The position numbers and the translations under genes are program-made. The notes under the pieces are model-generated. The model was not told the DNA's origin. It saw nothing but the letters and a program-made list of their open reading frames with translations, and made no database searches. A stretch of DNA of 22,812 nt, from the NCBI GenBank assembly GCA_964586815.1, contig CAZPIB010000006.1, forward strand, positions 1-22,812. Reading direction: 5' to 3'. The stretch is from CAWUJK01 sp964586815 (lineage in GTDB: Bacteria > Patescibacteriota > Gracilibacteria > BD1-5 > UBA6164). Positions 8,968 through 16,535 of the stretch are shown here, piece by piece; position 1 is the first letter of the stretch, and each line of letters starts with the position of its first letter.

Positions 8968-9052
8968 TGGTGCCCGGACCGGGAATTGAACCCGGACTTC
9001 CGAAGAAACAAGATTTTAAGTCTTGCGTGTCTACCAGTTCCACCATCCGGGC
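8968..9052 (-). tRNA. tRNA-Leu(TAA)
   Basis: Class II tRNA: acceptor GCCCGGA/TCCGGGC, anticodon stem CAAGA/TCTTG with loop CTTAAAA (anticodon TAA, reading UUA), a variable arm, discriminator A and encoded CCA (8968-8970). It lies 32 nt after rpmB on the same strand, so it may be cut from the tuf-rpsJ-rpmB transcript. Confidence 0.95.
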
Positions 9053-9084
9053 AAAAGTAGAGATACTTATAAAATATCCTTATT

Positions 9085-9282
9085 TTATATTAATCAGTGT
9101 TTTCTTAAAGTTCTTAAACCTTTAGCTGAAACTCTAATTTTAAAAGTTAGCCCAGTAATTGGATCTTTTATATTTTTATAGAAAAGATTTGGATAAAATT
9201 TTCTTTTAGTTGCTCTTAAAGAATGACTTCTTCTGTTTCAAACAGATGTCTTTTTTCAAGTAACTTGACAAACTCTTGACAT
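9085..9282 (-). CDS. rpmB: 50S ribosomal protein L28
   Basis: 65 codons. It begins MSRVCQVTGKKTSVGNRRSH, matching the C-x-x-(T/S)-G-K-x-P-x-x-G-N-x-x-S-H start of bL28, then RATKRKFYPNLF. RVSAKGLRTLRKHGLI matches the V-S-x-x-x-L-R-x-(I/L)-x-x-x-G end. TGA encodes the Gly of TGKK, VGNR and KHGL. It sits 26 nt after rpsJ, an unusual partner for L28. Confidence 0.93.
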
Positions 9283-9308
9283 TTTAATATAAATTAATTT
9301 GTAAAATA

Positions 9309-9632
9309 TTATATATTTTTTTCAGATATTTCAATACCTACACCACTTGGAATTGACACATTTTGTAAAAATTCTAATGTTTGAGCATTTGGTTCTAAAA
9401 TTTCAATAATTCTTCTGTGTCTTCTAATCTCAAATTGTTCTCTTGCATCTTTATTAACAAAAGTAGATCTATTTACAGTTATTTTTTGTATTTTTGTAGG
9501 TAGAGGAACTGGTCATACAACACTTACTCCAGAATCCTTAGCTAATAGTACTATTTTTTTAACAGCTTCATCTAATACTTTATGATCAAATGATTTAATA
9601 TTTATTCTAATTTTTTTACTTACTTTTGCCAT
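9309..9632 (-). CDS. rpsJ: 30S ribosomal protein S10
   Basis: 107 codons. S10 is a small-subunit head protein, also a partner of NusB in antitermination. KIRINIKSFDHKVLDEAVKK, SGVSVVGPVPLPTKIQKIT, EQFEIRRHRRIIEI, and PSGVGIEISE are classic S10 motifs. It follows tuf by 113 nt as in many bacteria, but the rest of the S10 operon (L3, L4, L23 and so on) is missing and L28 follows instead. Confidence 0.96.
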
Positions 9633-9679
9633 GTTTTATTTTAAATAACAAATTATAAATTTCTAATATAAGCTAATTC

Positions 9680-9735
9680 CTAAATCTTATCAGAAGATAA
9701 GATTTAGTTTATCAGTTTATATTTAATAAACTAAA
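9680..9735 (-). promoter_or_regulatory. two overlapping, mutually exclusive hairpins between tuf and rpsJ
   Basis: Stem 1: 9680-9691 with 9696-9707 (12 perfect pairs, 4-nt loop). Stem 2: 9703-9712 with 9726-9735 (10 perfect pairs). The two share 9703-9707, so they cannot both form completely. Neither is followed by an oligo-T run in the transcribed direction, so this is not an ordinary terminator. It could regulate or process the tuf-rpsJ message. Confidence 0.55.
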
Positions 9736-9745
9736 TTGAATTATA

Positions 9746-10936
9746 CTATGCTATAACTTTAGCAACAACTCCTGAACCAACAGTTCTACCACCTTCTCTT
9801 ATTGCAAATCTTAGACCATCAGTCATAGCAATAGGTTGTTGTAATTTAACTGTCATTTTAACATTATCACCAGGCATAACCATTTCAACTCCAGTTGGCA
9901 ACTCAATATCACCAGTTACATCAGTAGTTCTAAAGTAAAATTGTGGTTTATAACCTTTAAAGAAAGGAGTATGTCTTCCTCATTCATCTTTAGAAAGAAT
10001 ATATACTTCTGATTCAAATTCAGTATGACCTTTAATAGAACCTGGTTTAGCTAGAACTTGTCCTCTTTCAACTTGTTCTCTATCTATACCTCTAATAAGT
10101 ATACCAGCATTATCTCAAGCTTCACCCCTATCTAATAGTTTATGGAACATTTCAACTCAAGTTACAGTAGTTTTTTGAGTTTCTTTAATACCAACAATTT
10201 CAACTTCTTCTCAAACTACAACAATACCTTGTTCAATTTTACCTGTAACAACAGTACCTCTACCTTTAATTGAAAATACATCTTCAATAGGCATCAAAAA
10301 ATCTTTTTCTGTTTCTCTTTTAGGAACTGGAACAAATTCTTCAAGTGCATCAAATAATTCAATAATAGTTTTAGCACCATACTCTTTATCCATATCAGTA
10401 GGATTTTCAAGAGCAACTAAACCTGAACCTTTAATAACTGGAGTATCATCACCAGGAAAATCATATTTAGTTAATAAATCTCTAATTTCCATTTCAACTA
10501 ATTCAAGCATTTCTTCATCATCAACCATGTCACATTTATTCATAAATACAACAATATAAGGAACTCATACTTGTCTTGATAATAAAATATGTTCTCTAGT
10601 TTGAGCCATAGGACCATCAGTAGCAGCAACAACTAAAATTGCAGCATCCATTTGTGCAGCACCAGTAATCATGTTTTTAACATAATCAGCATGCCCTGGA
10701 CAATCAACATGAGCATAGTGCCTATTAGCAGTTTCATATTCAATATGAGAAGTATTAATAGTAATACCTCTTGCTCTTTCTTCAGGAGCATTATCAATTG
10801 CAGCAAAATCTTTTAAATCACCACCATTCATAACTGTTAATACAGCTGAAATACCAGCAGTAGTAGTAGTTTTACCATGATCAACATGACCAATTGTACC
10901 AACATTCATATGTGGTTTACTTCTATCAAAAGCCAT
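9746..10936 (-). CDS. tuf: translation elongation factor Tu
   Basis: 396 codons, full length, ending GSGVVAKVIA. EF-Tu delivers aminoacyl-tRNA to the ribosome as a GTP complex. The G domain has GHVDHGKTTT (P-loop), RARGITINTSHIEYE (switch 1), DCPGHADYVKNM (switch 2) and NKCDMVDDEE (G4). Domain 2 has SIKGRGTVVTGKIEQG, and RGEAGDNAGILIRGI follows. The Gly of RQVGVP, and of EAGDNAG, are TGA; these are the clearest single proofs of the code in the window. It is preceded by a promoter and followed by rpsJ. Confidence 0.98.
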
Positions 10937-10978
10937 AATATTTAATATTAAATTATATAAAAATAAATTTGTAATACT

Positions 10979-11005
10979 ATTATAATTTTTTTATATTTAA
11001 ATCAA
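10979..11005 (-). promoter_or_regulatory. probable tuf promoter
   Basis: TTGATT (11000-11005), 15 nt, TATAAT (10979-10984) on the minus strand, about 45 nt upstream of tuf. The spacer is one base shorter than at the other promoters here. Confidence 0.45.
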
Positions 11006-11021
11006 GTTTAATTTAAAAAAA

Positions 11022-11108
11022 TTATCTAGTTCTTTTTTTCATCTTTTTTTCGATGATAATAATTGCTCTTTTTAATTTTTTACGAGCATGTGTTCTTAAT
11101 CTAGGCAT
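11022..11108 (-). CDS. tiny basic ORF, 28 aa (hypothetical)
   Basis: Encodes MPRLRTHARKKLKRAI and ends EKKMKKRTR; 15 of 28 residues are Arg, Lys or His, with no TGA codon. It starts 4 nt after the 69-aa basic ORF and lies just upstream of the tuf promoter. The composition suggests an RNA- or ribosome-binding peptide, but it matches no ribosomal protein I know. Its position in a run of translation genes and the tight spacing support it as real. It could still be chance. Confidence 0.45.
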   Translation of the reverse strand: MPRLRTHARKKLKRAIIIIEKKMKKRTR

Positions 11109-11112
11109 CTTT

Positions 11113-11322
11113 TTAAATTTTGTTAAGATTTATTGAGTATTTTTTAAGTTTAACTAAAACAATTTTCATTGCATTTTTCAACCATTTAGTCTCACCCTCA
11201 AAACCTATTCTTTTTTGCAGTTTTTGGTAATGACTTACAGCTTTAGCAACTTTACTTCCACTTTTTGGTCATTTTTTATTAACTGCATAATTTACTCTTC
11301 TTGGTCTTTTATTAGCAGGCAT
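11113..11322 (-). CDS. small basic protein, 69 aa (hypothetical)
   Basis: Starts MPANKRPRRVNYAVNKKGPK, then GSKVAKAVSHYQKLQKRIGF, ending LKKYSINLNKI. It is strongly basic, with one TGA at a Gly. It is not a ribosomal protein that I recognise. It lies between tRNA-Ala and the 28-aa ORF, 4 nt from the latter, in a translation gene cluster, and begins with the same Met-Pro. A lineage-specific ribosome-associated role is plausible but only inferred from charge and neighbours. Confidence 0.6.
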
Positions 11323-11337
11323 CTTCTTATTTATAAG

Positions 11338-11393
11338 AATGTAAAATATAAAATGTAAAATACAATATTTTAAAATATTTTGCACTTTACATT
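11338..11393 (-). repeat. AATGTAAAATA repeats forming a hairpin upstream of the 69-aa gene
   Basis: AATGTAAAATA occurs at 11338-11348 and 11352-11362. Its core returns inverted as TTTACATT at 11386-11393, around an inner 16-bp perfect palindrome (11364-11379). The hairpin ends 16-29 nt before the ATG at 11322. It separates tRNA-Ala from the gene and could be a processing site or a regulatory leader. Confidence 0.5.
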
Positions 11394-11411
11394 CTGCATT
11401 ATTATTTATTT

Positions 11412-11488
11412 TGGTGGAGTCTAGGAGAGTCGAACTCCTGACCCCCTGCGTGCAAGGCAGGTGCTCTAGCCAACTGAGCTAAGACCCC
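11412..11488 (-). tRNA. tRNA-Ala(TGC)
   Basis: Acceptor GGGGTCT/AGACTCC contains the G3-U70 pair that defines alanine identity. D stem GCTC/GAGC, anticodon stem CCTGC/GCAGG with loop CTTGCAC (TGC), T arm AGGAG-TTCGACT-CTCCT, discriminator A, encoded CCA (11412-11414). It follows tRNA-Asp by 13 nt. Confidence 0.96.
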
Positions 11489-11501
11489 AAATTTTTGATA
11501 A

Positions 11502-11579
11502 TGGCGGACACGACGGGACTTGAACCCGCGACCTCTGCAGTGACAGTGCAGCGCTCTAAACCAACTGAGCTACGCATCC
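11502..11579 (-). tRNA. tRNA-Asp(GTC)
   Basis: Acceptor GGATGCG/CGTGTCC, D stem GCTC/GAGC, anticodon stem CTGCA/TGCAG with loop CTGTCAC (GTC), T arm GCGGG-TTCAAGT-CCCGT, discriminator G, encoded CCA (11502-11504). It is the first gene of its unit. Confidence 0.96.
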
Positions 11580-11600
11580 ATTTTCTTTAATTGCTGGAAG

Positions 11601-11628
11601 AGTATATTTAAATATTAAAAAAGTGCAA
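11601..11628 (-). promoter_or_regulatory. promoter of the Asp-Ala tRNA unit
   Basis: TTGCAC (11623-11628), 16 nt, TATACT (11601-11606) on the minus strand, 22 nt upstream of the tRNA-Asp 5' end. Confidence 0.55.
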
Positions 11629-11834
11629 ATGTTTTTGGCTCTTTTTTTACTTTGAAAATTACATATGAATTTATTTTCACTTGAAATTTCTGAAAAATAA
11701 ATATAGTATATATAATAATAAATATTTTTATTTTTAATAAAAAATATATTTTGTATCCATTTATAGATTTTTTTTGACTTCCAATATATACTTTTGGGCT
11801 TTGACTTCTTGTTTCTTTCTTTGTTTTTTTTTAT
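11629..11834. other. divergent intergenic region, no gene seen
   Basis: AT-rich stretch between the minus-strand tRNA unit and the plus-strand lgt-like gene. Two TTGACTTC motifs occur (near 11777 and 11801) in a T-rich strand. I could not assign a convincing promoter for the plus-strand operon, and there is no reading frame worth calling. Confidence 0.5.
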
Positions 11835-12545
11835 ATGTTAAAAAAATTATCAGAAAAATATAATTTTGATCTATCTATTTTTAAAAATAATATTTTATGG
11901 TACTTTGTTTCAGTTTTTTTCTTTTCTAGATTATTTTATATGATAGCTAAATGAAATAGCTTAAAACATATTGAAAGTGCAAAAGAGTTTTTTATAACAA
12001 CAGATTATAATTTTTCTTTATTTTGAGCAATTGTATGATTTTCATTGGTTTTATATATAAATATAAGACTAAGAAGAGAGAAATTAGTTAAATATATAGA
12101 TTGATTAGTCTTGAGTTTCTTGCTTATATTGTCTATTTGATTTATTTGAACACTTTTTTGATGACAAGTCTACTGAAAACCTACAAACTTTTGAATAGAA
12201 CTGACTTATACTCATTCTTTTTCTCCTGTACAGTCAGTTAGACCAGTATTTCCTTTACCTATTGTATATTCAATTATATTTTTTATACTATTTGCAACTT
12301 TATATATACTTTCAATGTATTTAAAAATAAAATGATTTATTGGATATATTTGATTACTTTTATTTTCGCTAACCATATTAGTATTTGAAAATTTTTCAGG
12401 AAAACATGATATATTTAATAATTTAATGTTTATAAATATGAATCAAATTCTTGCTATATGATTAATGATTTTTAGTTTTTATAGATTATATATACTTTCT
12501 CAAATTTCATCAAAAGATACTAGTATTATTATAGAACATAAATAG
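11835..12545 (+). CDS. Lgt-like membrane protein, probably catalytically degenerate
   Basis: 236 codons with about seven hydrophobic helices. The order of landmarks follows prolipoprotein diacylglyceryl transferase (Lgt). FFFSRLFYMIA stands for the ARLGYVLFY helix. GTLFGGQVYGKPTN (about residues 104-117) stands for the GNFINGELWGRPTD signature. RPVFPLPIVYSIIFFILF stands for RHPSQLYEALLEGLLLF. Known key residues look absent: the SFHGG His region reads NFSLFG, the Arg of GRIGN is replaced in SIGFIG, and the late Arg before the VEF-like motif is Thr (SLTILVFENFSG). Known: Lgt adds diacylglycerol to lipoprotein Cys. Inferred: this copy is a pseudoenzyme or a divergent relative. It ends 7 nt before comEC, so the two probably form an operon. 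Confidence 0.6.
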
Positions 12546-12552
12546 AAAAATT

Positions 12553-14082
12553 ATGAAGAAGATATCAAAAAATATGTTATTTAATGTATTATTGGTATCT
12601 TTTTTAGTTTGAGTTTTTCTGAATAATTATTTTTTAGAATTTAAATTAAGCTTGATAATTTTATTACTTATCTCTATTTTTTTAATAAATTTTATTATTT
12701 ATTTTAAGAAAAAAACAATATATTTTATTTATTTAATCTTATTTTTGGTTTGATTTATTTTTTGAGTATTTATCTCAAATATAAATATAGAGAGTATAGA
12801 AAACAATATAAATAAAATAAAGCACTATGATAATGGATTTAATAATACTATAAAAGTTGAAATATTAAATGTATACAAGATAAAAGATTTTCATAATGAA
12901 TATATAGCAAAATTATTAGAAGTAAATTATGAGGAGATTTATAATATAGAGGTATTGTGAATAATAAAAATTCCAAAAAATTATGAGATAGAAAAAGGAG
13001 ATATTATAAAAAGTAAAGCAAAATTTAATTTAATAAAAGATTTTAATGAATTTGAGTATGAAAAATTTATGTTTTCAAAATGAATTTATTTTAAAAGTTA
13101 CTTTCCTTTTGTAGAAAGAGTATCAAAAGTTGAGATAAGCCTCTTAATACAAAAAATAGATTCTTTGAGGGTAGAATTTTTAAGAATTATTTATGAGATT
13201 TATCCTAAAAATGAAGCAATATTTCTAGCTTGAATTTTACTTTGAGCAAGAGAAAGCTTACCTCCAGAACTAAAAACAAATTTTAATAATTCTTGACTTA
13301 CTCATTTTATAGCTGTTTCTGGATTTAATATTACTATTTTGATTTTATTTTTTAGTTTTATACTTAAAGGTCTTCCAATAATTATTAGAACAATTTTGAT
13401 AACTACTCTTATAGTTTTTTTTGTACTTCTTGTTTGAGATACTGCCCCAGTTATTAGAGCTTCAATTATGGGTCTTATAGCATACTATATATTGGTTTCA
13501 GGTAGAAAATGAGATATTTTTACTATTTTGGTATTTACAGCATTTGTAATGGTTTTAATCTCACCATTTACTTTAAATTATGATGTATCTTTTCATTTAA
13601 GTTTCTTGGCTGTTTTTGGTCTTGTTTATGCACAAGATTTTTGGAAAAGAATTTTTAAATTTATGCCAGAAACTTTAGCAATTAGAGAGGCTTTTGTTTT
13701 GACTCTATCAGCACTTACCTTTACTATTCCAATAATGCTTTTAAACTTTGGTCAAGTTTCTGTTTTGTCTCCTTTTGCAAATGTAGCTGTTACTTGGACT
13801 ATTCCAATAGCTATGCTTTTATGATTTTTATCAATTATAGCATATCTTATTTTTCCAATTTTTGGTTATATAATATGATATGTAACTTGGATTTTTCTTA
13901 AATGGGATATGCTTGTTGTAGATTTTTTCTGAAGTAATACTTATAGTATTGTTAAATATGATTTTGGTATTTATAAAAACTATATTGAGGTATTGTACTT
14001 TATAATCATACTATTTATAGTTCTTTACTTTGGTTGAAAAAAAGTAAAAGAAATAGATAAGATTAATTTAATAAAAAAATAG
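12553..14082 (+). CDS. comEC: ComEC/Rec2-family DNA uptake channel
   Basis: 509 codons. ComEC carries single-stranded DNA through the inner membrane during natural transformation. After two or three N-terminal helices comes a soluble, OB-like region (about residues 90-200). The Competence-domain signature follows: LLGARESLPPELKTNFNNSG, then LTHFIAVSGFNITILILFF, matching the family G-x-T-H-x-x-A-V-S-G-x-N motif. Next come about seven helices, including DTAPVIRASIMGLIAYYI and the region LNYDVSFHLSFLAVFGLVYA. The metallo-beta-lactamase domain found at the C-terminus of many ComECs is absent. Many Gly are TGA, mostly in helices. It ends at a bidirectional terminator. Confidence 0.9.
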
Positions 14083-14108
14083 AAATAACTATTTTTAGTT
14101 ATTTCTAT
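14079..14108. terminator. bidirectional terminator between comEC and the coiled-coil gene
   Basis: Perfect 13-bp inverted repeat ATAGAAATAACTA (14079-14091 with 14096-14108) with a TTTT loop, between convergent genes. On the minus strand it is followed by seven Ts. On the plus strand the following run is weaker (ATATTTTTAG). Confidence 0.8.
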
Positions 14109-14132
14109 ATATTTTTAGATACTCCTAAAAAA

Positions 14133-15038
14133 CTATTTATTTTCTTTGATATCTTCTGAATTACTTGTATTTTTATCCAATTCTCAAGACTCAAATATAT
14201 CTCAAGCATCTATTTCTTCCGCTTGTTTTATAATAGAATTATACTCTACAGTTAATGCTTTTACTTTTTTGCTTTCTTCTTCTGTTTTATCTTCTTTTTG
14301 TTCAAGAGTTTCTAGTTCGGTTTTGATTTTATTAAATTCTATCTTTAATTCTTTTTTTCTATTGTTTTTATATTTATCTAAACTTGTTTTTCATAACTCT
14401 CAGGCCTTGCTTCCAGCTAGAGTATATAAAGAATCTATACCTTGCATTTGTTTTTTTATATCTCCTGAGTTTATATTTTTAATTGCTGTTTTATATGTTT
14501 CACTATCAATTGGAAGATTTACATAATCTCTTAAAATCTCATTTTTAGTTGTAATTATAGCTGTTTCTAAGTCTTTAATTTTATCACAGTGTCAATTTTT
14601 ATCAGGAAATTTTAAATAATTTTGTCAGATTTTATTTAAAACTCTACTTTCAAAAATATTATTTTCTATAGCAAAATCATACTCTGATAACTCAGCTACT
14701 TCTTTAAAATCTTCTATATCATTTTTAAAATCTTCAAAATTTTTATCTTTGTTATTTAAAGATTCCTTTATATTACTTATATATTCTTCTGTTGGTAGGT
14801 ATGTTAAGTCTTCTCATCTTGATAAGATATGATCATATTGAGGATTAAAATTTTCAGGAGTAAGATTTGCAGTATCTACTTTATCAGGATTAAAATTACC
14901 AAAAATATTTTGAGCTTCTTTTTTTTCTTTATTTAAGTCTTCTAGAGATATATTTTTAGAATTATATTCTTCATCTAGCTCTTGATTTTGTTTTGCTAAT
15001 TCAGGATTTTCTAAATGTGCATGGGGATTAAATTCCAT
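14133..15038 (-). CDS. acidic coiled-coil protein, 301 aa (hypothetical)
   Basis: Starts MEFNPHAHLENPELAKQNQE and ends NSEDIKENK. An upstream ATG at 15080 is in frame but lies in the loop of the rpsR terminator, so the start at 15038 is preferred. It is rich in Lys, Glu, Asp and Asn, with no signal peptide or TM helix. Segments near residues 25-45 and 235-290 look coiled-coil (KIEFNKIKTELETLEQKEDK). One CDKIKDLET stretch contains its only Cys. No family is recognised. It lies after the rpsF-ssb-rpsR operon but beyond a terminator. Confidence 0.75.
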
Positions 15039-15050
15039 ATTTTTACTATT

Positions 15051-15096
15051 AAAAAAATAACTATAAATATAGTGTATCATATTTATAGTTATTTTT
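15051..15096 (-). terminator. terminator of the rpsF-ssb-rpsR operon
   Basis: A perfect 16-bp inverted repeat (15054-15069 with 15081-15096, 11-nt loop) is followed on the minus strand by a run of seven Ts. It lies 20 nt after the rpsR stop. Confidence 0.8.
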
Positions 15097-15115
15097 ACAA
15101 ATTTTTGTATATTTT

Positions 15116-15337
15116 TTATTTTGCAACAAAATCTGGATCATAAGATTTAACAAAAGGTAAGAGAGCCATAATTCTTGCTCTTTTAATTGCTTTTGCTAAT
15201 TTCTTTTGATTTTTAAGAGATACATTTGAATAATATCTAGGAACTATTTTACCAAATTTAGTAATATACTTAGCTAATAGTTCAATATTTTTATAATCAA
15301 TATTTTGCCCTTCTAAAGGACATACTTTTTTTGCCAT
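15116..15337 (-). CDS. rpsR: 30S ribosomal protein S18
   Basis: 73 codons. S18 binds S6 on the small-subunit platform. It opens MAKKVCPLEGQNIDYKNIEL, then LAKYITKFGKIVPRYYSNVS. QKKLAKAIKRARIMALLPFV matches the Q-R-x-L-x-x-A-I-K-R-A-R-x-x-x-L-L-P-x-x signature of bS18. One N-terminal Cys remains of a zinc-binding pattern. There is no in-frame TGA. It is the last gene of rpsF-ssb-rpsR, the standard bacterial order. Confidence 0.95.
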   Translation of the reverse strand: MAKKVCPLEGQNIDYKNIELLAKYITKFGKIVPRYYSNVSLKNQKKLAKAIKRARIMALLPFVKSYDPDFVAK

Positions 15338-15374
15338 AATAATTTATGTTAATTTTTAAAATTTTGGATATAAA

Positions 15375-15396
15375 ACAAAAATTAATTAATTTTTGT
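15375..15396. repeat. 22-bp perfect A/T palindrome between ssb and rpsR
   Basis: ACAAAAATTAA meets its exact complement at the centre, in the 72-nt gap between ssb and rpsR. It could form a weak hairpin in the message, followed on the minus strand by TTTTAT, or be only compositional. Confidence 0.35.
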
Positions 15397-15409
15397 AATT
15401 TTATAATAT

Positions 15410-15802
15410 TTAGAAACTATCTGAATCAATTCAGTCAAGCTCATCTGTAGATGATTCAGAATTATAATCTGATCTTTTGTCTAAAAAAATAATATTTGAA
15501 ACAACTATTTCAGTTTTGTATATTGTATCACCATCATCTTTTTCAATTTTTCTAGTTTTAAGTCTACCTTCAGCATATACTAACTTACCTTTTTTAACAA
15601 AAGACTCTATTCTTTCAGCTAAACTACCCCAAGCTACACAATTATTAAATTCAGCTTCTGATTGACTTTCTCATTCAGCATTTTTATAATATCTATTTGT
15701 TGCAATTGTAAAAATTGCAACTTTTTTCCCACTTTCAGTTGTTTTCACTAAAGGATCTCTAGTAATATTACCAATAAGTATAACCTTATTTACTGTTCTC
15801 AT
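15410..15802 (-). CDS. ssb: single-stranded DNA-binding protein
   Basis: 130 codons. One OB fold: MRTVNKVILIGNITRDPLVK, VAIFTIATNRYYKN, FNNCVAWGSLAERIESFVKK, then GKLVYAEGRLKTRKIEKDDG. The linker is short, and the acidic tip ends ELDGIDSDSF, echoing the DDDIPF interaction tail with a final Phe. SSB coats ssDNA in replication, repair and, with ComEC in the window, possibly transformation. It lies between rpsF and rpsR, the usual place. Confidence 0.95.
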
Positions 15803-15827
15803 CTTATTTCTAATTTAAATATTAAAT

Positions 15828-16118
15828 TTATACTTCTTTTTTAGTGAACATATATCTCCATATATTTTTACTAACTAGATTAATTTCTTTTGAAATATTT
15901 TTAATTTCTTCTCAATTCATTTCTAAATCCATTAAAATATAGAAACCAGTAGTTGATTTATTAATTTTATAAGCAAGTTTTTGCTCACCAATAATTTCTT
16001 CTTTTTCTACTTTTGCAGAAAATTTTTCTAATATAACCTTTAAATTATCAATAGAAGTTGTTTTTTCTTCTTCTGATAAACTAGGATTTATTATAAACAT
16101 AAGTTCGTAATTTGACAT
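15828..16118 (-). CDS. rpsF: 30S ribosomal protein S6
   Basis: 96 codons. It starts MSNYELMFIINPSLSEEEKT, the Y-E-x-x-x-I-x-x-P pattern of bS6. GEQKLAYKINKSTTGFYILM and the end NIWRYMFTKKEV (R-Y-x-x-x-K) also match. The last residues are KKEV, without the acidic EE end that RimK extends in E. coli. One Gly is TGA (about residue 69). The AGGA at 10-13 nt before the start is one of the few Shine-Dalgarno-like sequences in the window. First gene of rpsF-ssb-rpsR. Confidence 0.95.
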
Positions 16119-16201
16119 GTTTTCCTATGGGTAAAATCTTTTTATTATTTTTTATAAAAAGAAGGATATAAATATTACTTTTTTATTTAAAAAGTAAAGC
16201 A

Positions 16202-16229
16202 AGTTTATATAAAATCTTGATTTAGTCAA
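16202..16229 (-). promoter_or_regulatory. promoter of the rpsF-ssb-rpsR operon
   Basis: TTGACT (16224-16229), 16 nt, TAAACT (16202-16207) on the minus strand, the same -10 sequence and spacing as the rRNA promoters. The leader is about 75 nt. Confidence 0.6.
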
Positions 16230-16288
16230 AAGAAAAAATATCTTTTTATATTAGTTTCTTGTAGGTTTTTTTCATAAATATATAAATA

Positions 16289-16364
16289 TGGTATCCCTGA
16301 TAGGAATTGAACCCATGCTAACCAAGGTCCGCAGCCTTGTGCTCTTCCACTGAGCTACAGGGAC
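16289..16364 (-). tRNA. tRNA-Arg(GCG)
   Basis: Acceptor GTCCCTG/CAGGGAT, D stem GCTC/GAGC, anticodon stem CAAGG/CCTTG with loop CTGCGGA (anticodon GCG), T arm ATGGG-TTCAATT-CCTAT, discriminator A, encoded CCA (16289-16291). G34 instead of the usual A34 (ACG, edited to inosine) means CGU/CGC are read without TadA editing. Confidence 0.93.
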
Positions 16365-16535
16365 AAAAAATTTTATTTTTTTCTAAAACAGTATTTTATC
16401 AGATGCTCTTTAATTATAATAAATTTATTAAAAAGTAAATAAATAAATATTTTTTATAAAATTAGGCTTTATTTTGTTTTTTATATCTTTATATGTTAAT
16501 ATATAAATATATATATATTTTATAATAATGAATTT
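16365..16535. other. divergent intergenic region, no gene seen
   Basis: Very AT-rich gap between tRNA-Arg(GCG) and the 632-aa gene, with an ATATATAT stretch just before the latter. No clear promoter matching the window's TTGAC-N16 pattern could be assigned. Confidence 0.5.

Noticed and set aside
15039..15080. Longer N-terminus for the coiled-coil gene, starting at 15080
   Set aside because: The upstream ATG lies in the loop of the rpsR terminator; translation from 15038 gives a normal soluble start.
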